Below are positions 1 to 10,903 of a DNA stretch of 64,000 bases, piece after piece. The notes under the pieces were generated by a model. The model made no database searches and had not been told where the DNA came from. It worked only from the letters and a program-made list of their open reading frames with translations. Origin of the DNA: Coriolopsis trogii (Eukaryota > Basidiomycota > Agaricomycetes > Polyporales > Polyporaceae). The first letter of the stretch is position 1, and each line of letters starts with the position of its first letter. Location: NCBI GenBank assembly GCA_020543525.1, contig JAHYIO010000037.1, forward strand, positions 186,001 to 250,000. Reading direction: 5' to 3'. The position numbers and the translations under genes were made by a program.

Positions 1-240
1 CATTGATGTGGTCTCTGACACACCGTCCATCAGGTTCCTTTCATCGTTGTCTACCTCTAGACGCGGAGGCGACAACGACGGCAGAAGAGAGAGAATGCTG
101 TACAACGGTATATAGAAGATTTCTGTCCAGTGTAGCTATACATACGAAAGCGATTTGCAAACAAGGACGAGCAGTATAGTAATACACCACAAACACAGCA
201 CGGAGATTCGTGCGACTCAGACACAATAGACGACTCTGCC

Positions 241-262
241 AGTGACGATCCAGTGACGATCC
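241..262. repeat. 11-bp perfect tandem duplication
   Basis: AGTGACGATCC occurs twice back to back in the 3' flank of the first Myb-like gene. The rest of bases 1-299 shows no coding signal. Confidence 0.8.
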
Positions 263-299
263 GTACATAATCCAGGGACAATAATCTGAAAGAGAAAAA

Positions 300-2488
300 T
301 CATTCGTTTGAGGTGTCCTCATGCTTGATGCGCTTTCCGGGGGAAGTAGGACCATCTTCAACACCCTGCAGGTCAGCGGGCAGAGGACGTTTCCGGGGCA
401 GTGGTAATGGTGTGCGAGGAAGCGTGCGCGGCAGTGTCGAGGTCATCCTCGGCAGCTCCACAGCTGTCCTTGAGGTCGAGGGCGTGGACGCAAGGCTAGC
501 AGGTGGACTACAAGCCGTCTGGTTTTCTGCCGGCTCCTCTGTCTTGTCCTGTAGCTCCTCAAGCTGGGTGTATTCCGCGACTAACTTCATGAGCGCTGAG
601 CCGATCTATCAGTATTTGTGAACCGGCGTAGACAAAAACTGAGTTGCTCACTCTCCGCGTGATCTCGCGCGACACAGTACCATCCACCTAGACTGCGCTG
701 ATCACGATTCTGTGGTTTCTCAGTATAAGCAATTCGAGGGTTCAAAGCCGGGTGGCTGGTATGTGGATGGGTACGTACCTCTGGTCTCGAGGCGAACTCC
801 TCCCAGGGGCCCTGCTTCGTCTTGAACGAAGTCCATTGACTGAGTCGCTCGACCTTGTAAAGTGCCATTGCACGGAGGTCTTCTTCCGTCACTGGATTGC
901 GGGTACCCCCCTTACGACGACGAGGCTTGGGCTGCAGAGCGGATAGCGGCGTGGCTGGCCCAGCTCGAGAGCCTTGGTTGATCTCAGCGTCGTCTTCTTC
1001 GTCTTCGCCTTCATCAACACCTTCGTCTTCACCCAATTCTTCATGGCCAGAAGACGCGTCCTCATCATCCTCTTCCCAGCGCGCGCGCTTGTGGGCCTCT
1101 GCGAGAATCCTATCAGGCAGCTCACAGTGCTGGAGCCAATGCCGCTTCCACGCATCCGCACTGTGGCGAGTCTGGAGGCGAGCAGGTCGTCAGCTATGTG
1201 AACATCGTGGCCGCTCTACAACTCACAAGTTTGCCCAGCTCTTCATATATCTCCGTCTTATCTGGCGCACGGTCGCCCCTATTGACGCGCCAGCGCAAGT
1301 AGTGGATGAAGAACACCTTATCTTGATCTGTGAACTTCGAGTACTCTTCCGCAGAGATTGACGGGCGTGATGGCGCCTTGGGCTTGACGGACGGGTCCGC
1401 GGGCGGGATGAACGTGTCGGCATGGTATTCGTCGATAGGCCCACCGCGCCTGGATCTGACGATGCTCGAAGTCCTGGGCGGCTCCCGGACACTCGTTGTA
1501 AATGACTGCGAGGGGCGTGTGGTAGACTTGTTACCCTTGGATGGTGTTGAGTGCTGTGTTGGTCCTCCGCGAGTGGATGCGGAGGACGGTACTGCCTTCG
1601 TGGCTGAAAGGTGGGTGCCATTGGCCTGTGCATGCTTGATGAGGGTTGCCGTTCTCCTGGGCAGTGGGATGGTGGGGCTGTGCAGCATGCATGATATCAG
1701 GGAACCGCAAGATGGTAGACAGTAGAACAGATATACCGTGCGGCCTGTGGGATGGGTTTCGAGGGTGATACTCGAGTGGTATGGAGAGAGCTTCCGTTAG
1801 CGGGAGCATGCGTATAAATCTTGGGATATAGTTTGTCCAAGTTCTCTAAGAAGTAGTTCTTCCATGCTAAACAAGCGACACAGATGCGGTCAGCGTCCAT
1901 CGTTGAGTCATTCCGTTGGTCGATACGAACCAATCTCGGTGTGCTCGTTAACCTGGTATACGCTTGAATTAATCTTGAGCTCAGAATAGATATATTCGGA
2001 CGACTCACGTTATGTAGCTTCTCCAAGGCCTGCCGTGGCGTCAAACCTTCTACTCGTCCCTTCTTCAGGGCTCGGATGAGGATTTTCTCGTCATCCGGAG
2101 AAGAGCCAACAGGAGCAGTGTTTGACTGCTGAAGCAAAGGACGCATAGCGGTAGCGACAGCAGCTGCAATGTCGGAAACCGAAGGTGTTTGTCCTGCGAG
2201 TGACTGTGGCGCAGTAGCTTGCACGGCTGGTTGCGTCCACTGTTGGCCCTGTTGAAGTCCCTGAAGAGCCTGGGGCTGCCACAACGGCCACATGAATGGC
2301 ATTCCGGGATGTTGTTGTTGAGGCTGGGGGATAGCGGATGGCATATGCATACCGCTGTTGACTCCGAGGCCCGATGGGGCTGTGGCGTTGTGTGTTCCTG
2401 GCTGGGCAACGCCTCCTTGTAAGCATGCTAGGAGCTGATTCATTGCTTGCGCATGACTGTGAGACTGTCCAGGGACACCAGTATCCAT
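300..2488 (-). CDS. Triple Rap1-Myb-like domain protein, copy 1
   Basis: Seven exons (complement): 2009-2488, 1931-1952, 1737-1866, 1227-1677, 779-1171, 652-709 and 300-595, giving 609 aa. The start is the first ATG that aligns with copy 2; the frame is open upstream but has no earlier ATG. After a Gln/Pro-rich N-terminus (about 1-135) come three related helical modules. Domain I runs from DDEKILIRALKKG to IAWKNYFLENLDKLY. Domain II runs from FTDQDKVFFIHYLRWRV to DAWKRHWLQHCELP. Domain III runs from VTEEDLRAMALYK to RSLGGWYCVARDH. The D/E-x-hydrophobic start and closing HxxxxW(K/R) helix resemble the Myb domain of telomeric Rap1 (family knowledge). An acidic linker (about 430-450) and a basic KRIK tail follow. 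DNA or telomere binding is inference. The product is otherwise unrecognised and is the tandem paralogue of the gene at 3490-5851. Confidence 0.8.
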
Positions 2489-3489
2489 GGGTGGAGAATG
2501 GGAGGGAATGGTCGAGGAACAAGTGCTTGCTGAGATGTTGAATGCTGGGATCGGTTGACGTTCGCACGATCTCGATCTCGATCTCAACACGGCAAGACCC
2601 GGATTGAGTTGAGTCCGCGAAGGTTGCCCAGGCGCCCCCACTCAGGCACGACTTGGGTACACCAAGTTCAAGCTTTTGAGACTGCTACATACTATCGACG
2701 TCCATAACATAACATGCCTAGTAGGACCTGAACGATATTGACTGCAATTTGCGTCTTCGCGAATATAAACATGGCAATGGCGGTGGCCACTGCAAGTTCC
2801 TACCAATGACCGTCACCGCCTTCTCTTCAATTTTGGGGCTTCAGAACACCCATTTGCCCCAAGATGGTAGGTACACCGAAGCCGGTCTTCCAAACGGGCA
2901 ATTTGCTCAGTTTATGAACCTGTCCGTCTTACAACTAACAGTGCGATTAAACCAACAGTGACCGTCACGGTGCTACAGACTTCAATGTACAGTAAACATA
3001 CGGCCCGTCCGAGCAGTCAACGTTGGACGTTCAACGACGACACCCCCTACCATCGGCAACACTATAGGGTCCGCACCCAACTGATCCAGGCACGTCTCCT
3101 GTGACTCTTGTCCACGAGCCTTGGTCGCCTCCATGCCAGGTAGTGTCCGATGTGACATATCGGCGACGGTCGACGTAGTCCCGGGGTTCGTCGCGGCCGT
3201 TTGTGAACGTGCGGCGCACATGTCCCCATTCAAGCTTCATCGACCGCAGTCTACCCAAACCATCAACCATGTTAGCAGTCAGTGCCAACGACCTGACCAA
3301 CCCGGCATCCGCCCATACGGACTAGCACATACTGTAGGTTACTCTTTCGTTCGTAGTGCTGTCACAAGAATATTCATACATTTTACTACTAGTGAGTATC
3401 CCATCTGCCAATGGCCCGGCGCTGATCCATGATGTTCAATGGCACTCAGGAGGTTGACAATAGTAAGCACATAAACCCGAACGCAAGCT
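2489..3489. other. Intergenic region between the Myb-like paralogues
   Basis: It holds the promoter of copy 1 and the 3' flank of copy 2. Short open frames on both strands lack family motifs and splice continuity. No gene, RNA or repeat was recognised. Confidence 0.6.
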
Positions 3490-5851
3490 TCAGTCAGACA
3501 CAAGATCAATGTATTCCACGTCTTCTATCTTCACCCGTTTGAGAGCCGATGGGTCACCGCTGTCATGTTCGGTATCTCGTGTGGTCGTGGGTCGCTTCTG
3601 AGAGATGGAATTCGTGCCGAGAGCTTCGCGGCTGGCATCCACTGCCGCTTCCTTCGGAGCGGCCTGAGCTTGCTTCAGATTTTGTTCATGTTCCTTGACG
3701 AGTTCGCAGAAGTATTGCTCAATGACTTCAAATGATTGCGGTACCGGCCTATCAGCAAAGAGGAGCTCGCTATTGAAAGACCTGGACTACTTGACACACC
3801 ACTGCGACGGTAGTTTTCGACCGCGAGCCATGCTTTCCCGGACCGTTTAGGGTTCTAGCCACACACAAGGTCAGTGACACAAAGAGCGCACTTGTCCATC
3901 CAGAGTCTGTGGTCAGGACAATAGGAACGAGTGCACATACAGCTTTAGTGAATGCTTCCCACCGGGAGGCCTGGCTGTGGTGTTCTTTCCACGTAGCGCG
4001 GTTGTCGAACCAATACTTGGCCATGTCGCGAAGGTCGGTATCGCTGATCTTGACATTAGTACCCCCGAGGGGCCTCGCTTTGCGTTTCTTCTTCTGTTGT
4101 GTCGGGAGGGGTTCGAACTGTGCGGACGGGTCCAGGCGATCCTTGCTGGACGGGGGCGAGGTGTCGTCATGTTCACCTGAAGAAGGCTCGTACTGCTCGT
4201 CTTCTTCATCCTGGTCATCGTCTTCTTCCTGACCGTCGTCGCTGCTTTGGTTATCGTCTCCATCATAATTGTCACGCGCGCGCGCAGAGGGTTGATTGCG
4301 GCTCGCTTTGTTCGCGCAAGTCTTCTGTCCGTCCTCAGCCGACTCCACAGCTTGGTTCCTCGCTCTCGCCTCCGAGTAAATCCTGTTAGGCAGCTCAGGA
4401 TGTTCCAGCCAATGCTTTCTCCAAGCCAGAGCAGTGTGCTGAGGGGTCTGCCATGCACAAAAACGTTAGTGGCTACTGCACAAGCTTGTGTCCACACAGG
4501 CTGTGTACTCACCTGCTCCCCCAACTCTTCACACAGCTCGGTTCTAGACGGAGTGCGCCCCTCTCCCCTGACGCGCCATCGCAGGTACTGTATGAAGAAC
4601 ACCAAGTCCTCGTCTGTGAACTTGCTGTTGTCAGGGTCCCGACACTCGCGTCGTGGCGGTCTGGGCTTGCGTATACCCTCAACGGGTGGAATGGTCACTC
4701 CCGCATGCACAGAGAGCATCGTCTCCGTTCCTTGCCTCCACTGCCGCTCAGGCGCCGCACCCTTGCCACCGGCAGCATTATCGCTCGGGTGATGGGGCTG
4801 CTTGTCGGGAGCCTCCGCGCACTTCACCGTAGATCCGATAACACTAGACCTGTGACTTTGGGTCCTTCGGGCTAATGAGGATCATACCGTAAGCCTAGAC
4901 GAGCGATCAGTCACCCACCGAGGCAACTGAACATGCCCTGTTTCCCGAGCTCCCGATTCGGATGGCGAATGCTGACGAACCTTCGACGCAGAGCTTGCGG
5001 ATGCTGGTGCGCTAATGTACAACGGACGCGGGGCGTATACCTTGTCATAAAGTGGACGCGGGGCGTATACCTTGTCATAAAGTCTTTCCAAGTTGTCCAA
5101 GAAGAAGTTCTTCCATCCTGCTCAGCAGTGGTTAGCATAGATGACCAACGTCCGAAACTCAGGCGGCCAAACCATGCAACAAGAGGATCGCATTCACCTG
5201 CCTCTGTATGATTGTTCACCTGCAAAACAGATCACCGGTGGTGAGTTTGACACTCATCTCGGAGACTGGCGCTGTACACCGCTCCTCCGAGGGGTGAGAG
5301 GCACTCACGGTATGCAGTTTCTCGAGAGCCTGGCGAGGCGTCACGCCATTCCTCCGCGCGTCCCTGAGCGCGTCGACGAGTATCTGCTCATCGTTCGCGC
5401 TTGACCCTGCCGGCGTCGCGTCCTTCTCCTGCGCAAGCGGCTGCAGAGCCGCCGCGACCGCCTTCACGATGTCCTCCACCGAGGCGCCCTGCTGGTGCAC
5501 CTGCATCTGTCCTGGTCCCGCCCCCGCATGCTGCTGCTGTTGCTGTTGTGGGAGAACCTGGTACTGAGGTAGTAGCGCCTGAGCTGCCTGTATGCCGGAT
5601 GTCGGCCATTGCTGCGTCTGCCATCCCGGCCAAAGTACGGCGCTGGACCCTCCTTGCTGCAGCTGTAGATGAGCTGGTTGCATAGGCTGCTGTGAAGGCA
5701 TCATCATCTGCTGGATAGTCGCGACCGAATGCGCCTGCTGTCCATGGCCCTGAGGCGACATCTGCGCGGGAAAAACGCCCATGAGCGTGTTCAACAATGC
5801 AGCAGGGATGGGTATCGGGACGCCGTGGCCTCCCAGGCTGTTCTGGTCCAT
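3490..5851 (-). CDS. Triple Rap1-Myb-like domain protein, copy 2
   Basis: Seven exons (complement): 5309-5851, 5198-5219, 4919-5117, 4513-4849, 3941-4447, about 3796-3854 and about 3490-3748, giving about 641 aa. The last intron junction is uncertain. It starts with MDQNSLGG and has a Q-rich N-terminus. Domain I has NDEQILVDALRDARRNG then AGWKNFFLDNLERLY. Domain II has FTDEDLVFFIQYLRWRV then TALAWRKHWLEHPELP. Domain III has ISDTDLRDMAKYWFDN then KAWLAVENYRRS. All six introns sit where they do in copy 1, including the 22-nt second exon. Copy 2 differs by a duplicated 10-residue unit after domain I and by an acidic C-terminus with IEDVEYIDLVSD, which resembles a SUMO-interacting motif. A nuclear chromatin or telomere role is inferred from the Myb-like fold only. 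Confidence 0.8.
5024..5083 (-). repeat. 30-bp perfect tandem duplication inside the coding exon
   Basis: Bases 5024-5053 and 5054-5083 are identical. They encode LYDKVYAPRP twice in frame, just after Myb-like domain I of copy 2. Copy 1 has one diverged unit here (KLYPKIYTHAP). Confidence 0.95.
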
Positions 5852-6530
5852 CTTTGTGGGTCAACTGTGTCGATGAAGTGAGGAGCAGAATGCAACGTCG
5901 TGTTGGGGCTACCTAGGCTTCGTGGTCGGAGTTATCCACGCGATCCGCGACCACGAGGATAAGACGCGTGGCTACATGTATGCGAGTGTACGTGACCGTG
6001 TACCCACTGGCAAGAGGAGCGCCCAATGCAAGGCATGCATTGTCCTCCGCGATCGTACACTCTGTTTCCCTGAGTCAGATGCGTAGACCACATAGTATGC
6101 TGCACCCAAAGGGGACGACGTGTTGAATACGGCTCTGTAAACTCAAGGCCAGCCTAGACACCAATGGGGGCAAATCGAAGCTTTAGCGGAAGCCTCGCAG
6201 AGTGTGGCATGTGCATTGACACGACCCACACGTACGTATACTATACCTAATACTATACCCGAACACAACTACATAAGAACGCATCAGCGCACAACAGAGC
6301 AGTAGAGACAGCAATGCGGTAACAACACACAGCCCGATCGTACACGGTACACCCCACGAGCTCGGAATCATTGTACACACAGGGAACAGTCCGGACGAGC
6401 GATCCCATGAGACCCCAAGGCACACTCTCTGCGATGTCACCAAGAAAGTGTGGGCCCATACCCGACAACCGACTCGGGGCCCACAACGCCACAATGGAAG
6501 GGGGATCCAGAGGCCACACGACCGCGACGC
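5852..6530. other. Intergenic: copy 2 promoter and ankyrin gene 3' flank
   Basis: No open frame has family motifs. It probably carries the promoter of the gene ending at 5851 and the 3' UTR of the gene stopping at 6531. Confidence 0.55.
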
Positions 6531-8589
6531 CTATCGCATGACCGCGTTCACCGACGCGTTTCTCCGATGACTGCCGCTCGACACGAGCTGGTCGATGCTG
6601 TTCTTGTGCGACGAGAGCAGATTGAACGGCAGCCGTCTCGAGTGCGTCGAAGCAGTCGCCGTCGTGGGCGTCGTCACCCGCTCGGGCTCTTCCGTCATCG
6701 GCGGCGGCGGCGGAGGAAAGCGCGCGTACTCGCTCGGAGGACCGGTGTAGTCCTTCTCGGGCAGTATCGGCTGCGAATTTCCCGACCGAGTCATGTTCGG
6801 CCGTCCAGACGCTGTCGAGTTCTGTGTCGGGGTGGGGAGCGCAGACAACTCGCCCGAGGGCGGCAGGGCTTTCGTCGGCTTGAGCATCGCGGGGCTCGTA
6901 CCTGAGCGGTTGCGCGGCTCTTGTGAAGGGTGGACGGGGATAGTGAGTGGCTGGGGATTCGTCCGCAATTGTGCGGCGGATGCAGACGGTCGTAATCGAC
7001 GCCGAGGAGCAACTGAGCCGACCAACGAGAGCGCGGATATCTCATCTTTGTCTTTGGGTGGGGGGGCGGGTGGAGGGGAGGACTCGTTCTGGGATGGGCT
7101 ATCTGTGGAGGCTGTCGTCGCGCTGCCACTGCGCTGCCGCAGCTTGTACTTCTCCATCTCATCCGCATCCCGTTCTCGCATCCGAGTCGCGATAGGAGAT
7201 AGGGCAGATGCGGGATTTGAGTTAGCATGTGGAAGAAGTGTAGCGGAGTTCGGTTGTGACACGGGAGATGCGGTGAAACCAAACGTGCTGCTTGTCGAGC
7301 TGGCCGAGGGTTGACCTGGAGAATGCGACGTCGACGGCAGTGGCACTGGACGTCTTGATGGCGAAGACCAAAATCTTGAAGAAGAATGTGTGGATACAGG
7401 GTTCTCGACTGGGTCGTTGCTGTTCGACGTCGTCGTCGTATGGCTTGTCCCCGAACCACTACGCATGCGGACAGCAGCGCCGTTGCTAGAGAACTGGTAG
7501 TCCCTTGGTGATGGGGGATATATTTGCATGTTCGCAGGAGTGCCGGCCCAATCATTACCCCGGGCAGCGGCTTGTTTGAACACTTTCCGAGCTTTCTTAT
7601 TGTTTTCGAACTGTATTCGAGCTGTGTCTTGGAGTGTGTCGCGAGTGCTTGTTCTGTTCAGAGATGTGTCAAGGAGATAGAGAGGAGATGATAGCAATAT
7701 ACGCACGAATACGCGTAGTCCGATGGAGTAAAACCCTGATTGTTCCGGGCGGAATATTGGCACCCTCGTTCAATCAAGAGTTGGACGACCTGGGAGTCTA
7801 CATGTCAACCGCCGACTGTTTATGGGATAGTGGGTGGAAACGTACGGTTATATGACCCCAGGCGCTTGCGCTACATGGGATGAGTCTCGTAATTCGGAAT
7901 GAAATGGGCGCGATGCTCACTAGTGTAGCGGAGTGTTTCCCTCGTTATCGGCGAGGTCGAAGTCGGCACCCATATCGCAAAGCATCTGCGGATGGCTGAG
8001 GACAATGGACAGTAATCGGCATGATGCGCCACAGGCTTACCCGAACAAGCTCCTCATTTCCCTTCAGTGCGGCGATGTGGAGGGCAGTTTTGCCCTCGAT
8101 GTTGGCCCAGTCGAGAATATCGGGGTACCGGTCGATGTACATTCGTGCCATGCGGAGCGTAGCTCCCAGAAACTCATGGTCGGAGGGGCCGACGGAATGG
8201 GGAGTGGACGGTGGCGGACGAGCACCAGCGAGCAGAATGAGTATGGTGTTGTTCTCAGAGTCCTTTGAAGAACAGGGAAAGTGATATGTGAGCACACGCC
8301 ATGGATGAAAGACGGGTACACATACCTTGCTATACTCGTGGTCATCATGTCCGCTACTGAGGAGAAACTCAAACGTCTCCTCGTGGCCCAAGACGGCAGC
8401 CCATGCAAGAGAGGTGTAGCGTTTGCTGTACGGATCTGGATTGCGCATCTCGGTACGCTTGATCAATCGTTTGACGAGAAACAGGTTGTTCTCTGCGGGG
8501 GACGCATGAGCGCGGTGTACGGATGACAAGGGCCTGAACGCACCTTTCACGGCCCTTCGAAGGCGGGCTGAGGCGTCCTTTTCTGCCAT
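6531..8589 (-). CDS. Ankyrin-repeat protein with long disordered C-terminus
   Basis: Seven exons (complement): 8544-8589, 8326-8492, 8041-8262, 7921-7985, 7846-7870, 7707-7789 and 6531-7653, giving 576 aa. It starts with MAEKDASARLRRAVK. Ankyrin repeats fill residues ~15-200: YTSLAWAAVLGHEETFEFLL, GKTALHIAALKGNEELV and GNTPLHYASAWGHITVVQLL, followed by a degenerate repeat ending TPSDYAYS. A basic helix (ARIQFENNKKARKVFKQAA) follows, then about 330 residues rich in Ser, Pro and Thr with poly-Pro runs, probably disordered. Exon 5 is only 25 nt, and the ankyrin units become readable only after splicing. Ankyrin stacks mediate protein binding, so a scaffold or regulator is likely, but the partner is unknown. 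It diverges from the STEEP1-like gene. Confidence 0.85.
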
Positions 8590-8919
8590 GGGCGATGAGG
8601 GGCAGGGGACAAGATGGGGAGGGAAGAAGCCGGATGGGACGTATGTATAAGGCAGAGCTTGCAAGAGGACGGTGCACAGCCCAAGCAGGCAATAATAAGG
8701 AGAAACGATCACGTGGAGGGGCTTGTACTCGCGGGCGTGGGGGTACGTAACGACCGAATTGGGTAGGGGACAGGACGTAGCGGCCACTCTAATATTCTCT
8801 TCCATCTGCCGTCCTCACCGCTTCCTCGGCATTCGTCCACTGCCCTCCCCAATCTATTCCTCTTCATCTCCTCAGCTACTCATCCGTCTCTCCTTCCGTG
8901 CCCTCATCACGAGTTCGTC
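8590..8919. promoter_or_regulatory. Divergent promoter, ankyrin gene / STEEP1-like gene
   Basis: 330 bp separate the two start codons. The strand leading into 8920 is strongly C/T-rich just before the ATG, as is common in fungal promoters. Confidence 0.6.
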
Positions 8920-9669
8920 ATGCCCAAGGTCGTCTCTCGTTCCGCTGTCTCCTCGTCCACGGATGGTCAGTCTCAGTCTCTGCCACCTTCTCCGTCCTTC
9001 TCTCCTCACCTCGGCTTCCGTTCCGTTCCAGCGCGACCCACCGCATCATCAACCGCTGCACTACGCGTCTACTGTGTGATATCTCTCCTACTTCTCCCGT
9101 GGCCTGCTAGCTCATCACCTTTGTTCCGCTCACTGCGCAGACTGCATATGCGGCGAGTTTATTGTGCGTTTCCCTTTGGTTCCATGCCATCCATTCCGCG
9201 ACAATCGGTCTCATTCACGTCATGTGCACAGCTCGTCATCGACAAAAGTCTGACCGCCCTCCCACGGAGACAGACAGACGGCGCGACTGTCATCCGCTGC
9301 CAGGACAGCAACGATGCCAAGGCTCGCGTCTTCAAGCTAAACGCAACCCCCAAAGACCCTATCCTCATCGAGCGGTGAGTACGGGCACATCTCCTCAATC
9401 CCACCCCCACGCCAGACTGCGAGCGAATCTCCTCAACGCGTTTCACTCATCTCCGAAATCAAACCATCAGACAAGGTGGGCATGAGAAGCAGTACAGGTT
9501 TCACTGTCCCCGCTGTGCACTTCCTGTTGCATACCAGTCCACACCGCCGCCCGCAAAGTCAGGCCCGTACCTCTACATTTTCAAAGGTGCTCTCAGCCAG
9601 ATACAGGGACAGGTACCTCCAGACGCGTTCGAAGACGAAAGGCTTCTTACCGAGACTGATATTGCATGA
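8920..9669 (+). CDS. STEEP1 / UPF0428 family protein (short form)
   Basis: Five exons: 8920-8965, 9032-9073, 9141-9163, 9232-9374 and 9471-9669, giving 150 aa. The start MPKVVSRSAVSS matches the near-invariant MPKVVSRS N-terminus of the CXorf56/STEEP1 family. A CxC motif follows in VYYCICGEF, rebuilt across a 23-nt exon. Then come LVIDKSLTALPRRQTDG, the KQYRFHCPRCALPVAYQS zinc-ribbon-like motif and a short tail ending TETDIA. Human STEEP1 is about 220 aa and supports STING exit from the ER; fungi lack STING, so the ancestral role is unclear. This copy lacks the long C-terminal coiled-coil region. Splice sites are canonical and the fit is excellent. Confidence 0.92.
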
Positions 9670-10903
9670 CACATCACGAATGTCCAAGCGTTGCTATCGT
9701 GTAGTTATGTGCTCGTACACAATGCAATATATTCCAAGTACTCTACTCAAGACTATCGATGGACATACTAATAATAACAACGTACATACACACGCAGCAT
9801 CCTTCCAACATCCCGGTCAATGAAGACATAGAAGCTGGAAATCACCTGATGACGATGAACTTCCGTCAGTCATAATTCTCGTTATTCAGCAACAAGCCAA
9901 TGCGACAGATCGTGGAGGTGTCAGATACCGTTGTAGAAAAATGTTTACTCAAAACGCCCACGCCGCAGCGAGAACGTTCATACAGTGTGAATAGAAATGT
10001 CATCAAGCACGAGCTCCAAGGAATGGAACGCAGAATCGGGGTGGTGACAAGGAGCAGAGAAGAAGAACCAGACACACACCTCCAAACCCAGATCTCGCCT
10101 ATACACGTCGTGGGGGCCAAGCCCACATGCTTCGTCCCAAGGCCTAGTGCACACCAGACCGTCCGATATCCATTGCCTACGAGAGCACCTGAGTACGGCA
10201 TCAGCACACAGTCGCGACGGAAGACGAGGCAACATGTGAAAATGAATACGAGTCTCAGATACCGTTGTAGAGTATATTATTTCACAACGCACGGGGCGTT
10301 CGTATGTTTGGGAATATAGATAACATCATCGAAGGAGATGGGGAAAACTTCAACTCACCTCACACCACTGGTCCTCTGTCCATCGTCTGCACGGAGAACG
10401 GAAAGAAAGCCATGAGTATCGATGCGCCGCACCGAGGGACTTGCAGTTGAGAACACGAGAAAACTTCGCCCGTCGAGCGCCTTCATGTACTGCTGGGGAC
10501 GAGAGCCAAACAACAGCAATCACTCAGAAAGGCGCTCTGGCATCAGTCAAGCGCTCATGATATTGGCTGATCATCGTGCTCAGAGCGTGTCCTCGAAAAC
10601 ATCCCGCGAAGCGAGCTGCGTAGGCGAAGAACCTTATCTCCAAACATTATCAGGTTGTGGCTAACAACAATGCGAGGAATAGATAGGGAAATGCCATCCC
10701 AGAGCAAAACCAACAGCGAAACAGAACGCATGCGAAAGAACACGGACAGGTGGCAATTACTATACAAGGGAATAAGTATGTAATAAGTAGAAGTGCCTAG
10801 TGAAGTGTTGTACATCCGGAGAGCAACAATATACGCGAGACACGTCCGCTTGGCGTCGGAGCCAGGGCTTGACGTTACGAAGCTGAGGGGTCAGATTATC
10901 TCG
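9670..10903. other. Gene-poor intergenic region
   Basis: Several short open frames occur on both strands, but none has motifs or splice continuity. It contains the 17-bp direct repeat annotated separately. No tRNA or transposon ends were recognised. Confidence 0.55.
9921..10271. repeat. 17-bp direct repeat pair
   Basis: TCAGATACCGTTGTAGA is present at 9921-9937 and again at 10255-10271, in the same orientation and about 317 bp apart. The flanks share only weak similarity, so this may be a decayed duplication or chance. Confidence 0.6.

Noticed and set aside
2489..2641. N-terminal extension of Myb-like copy 1 upstream of 2488
   Set aside because: The frame is open but begins without an ATG, and copy 2 aligns from the ATG at 2488.
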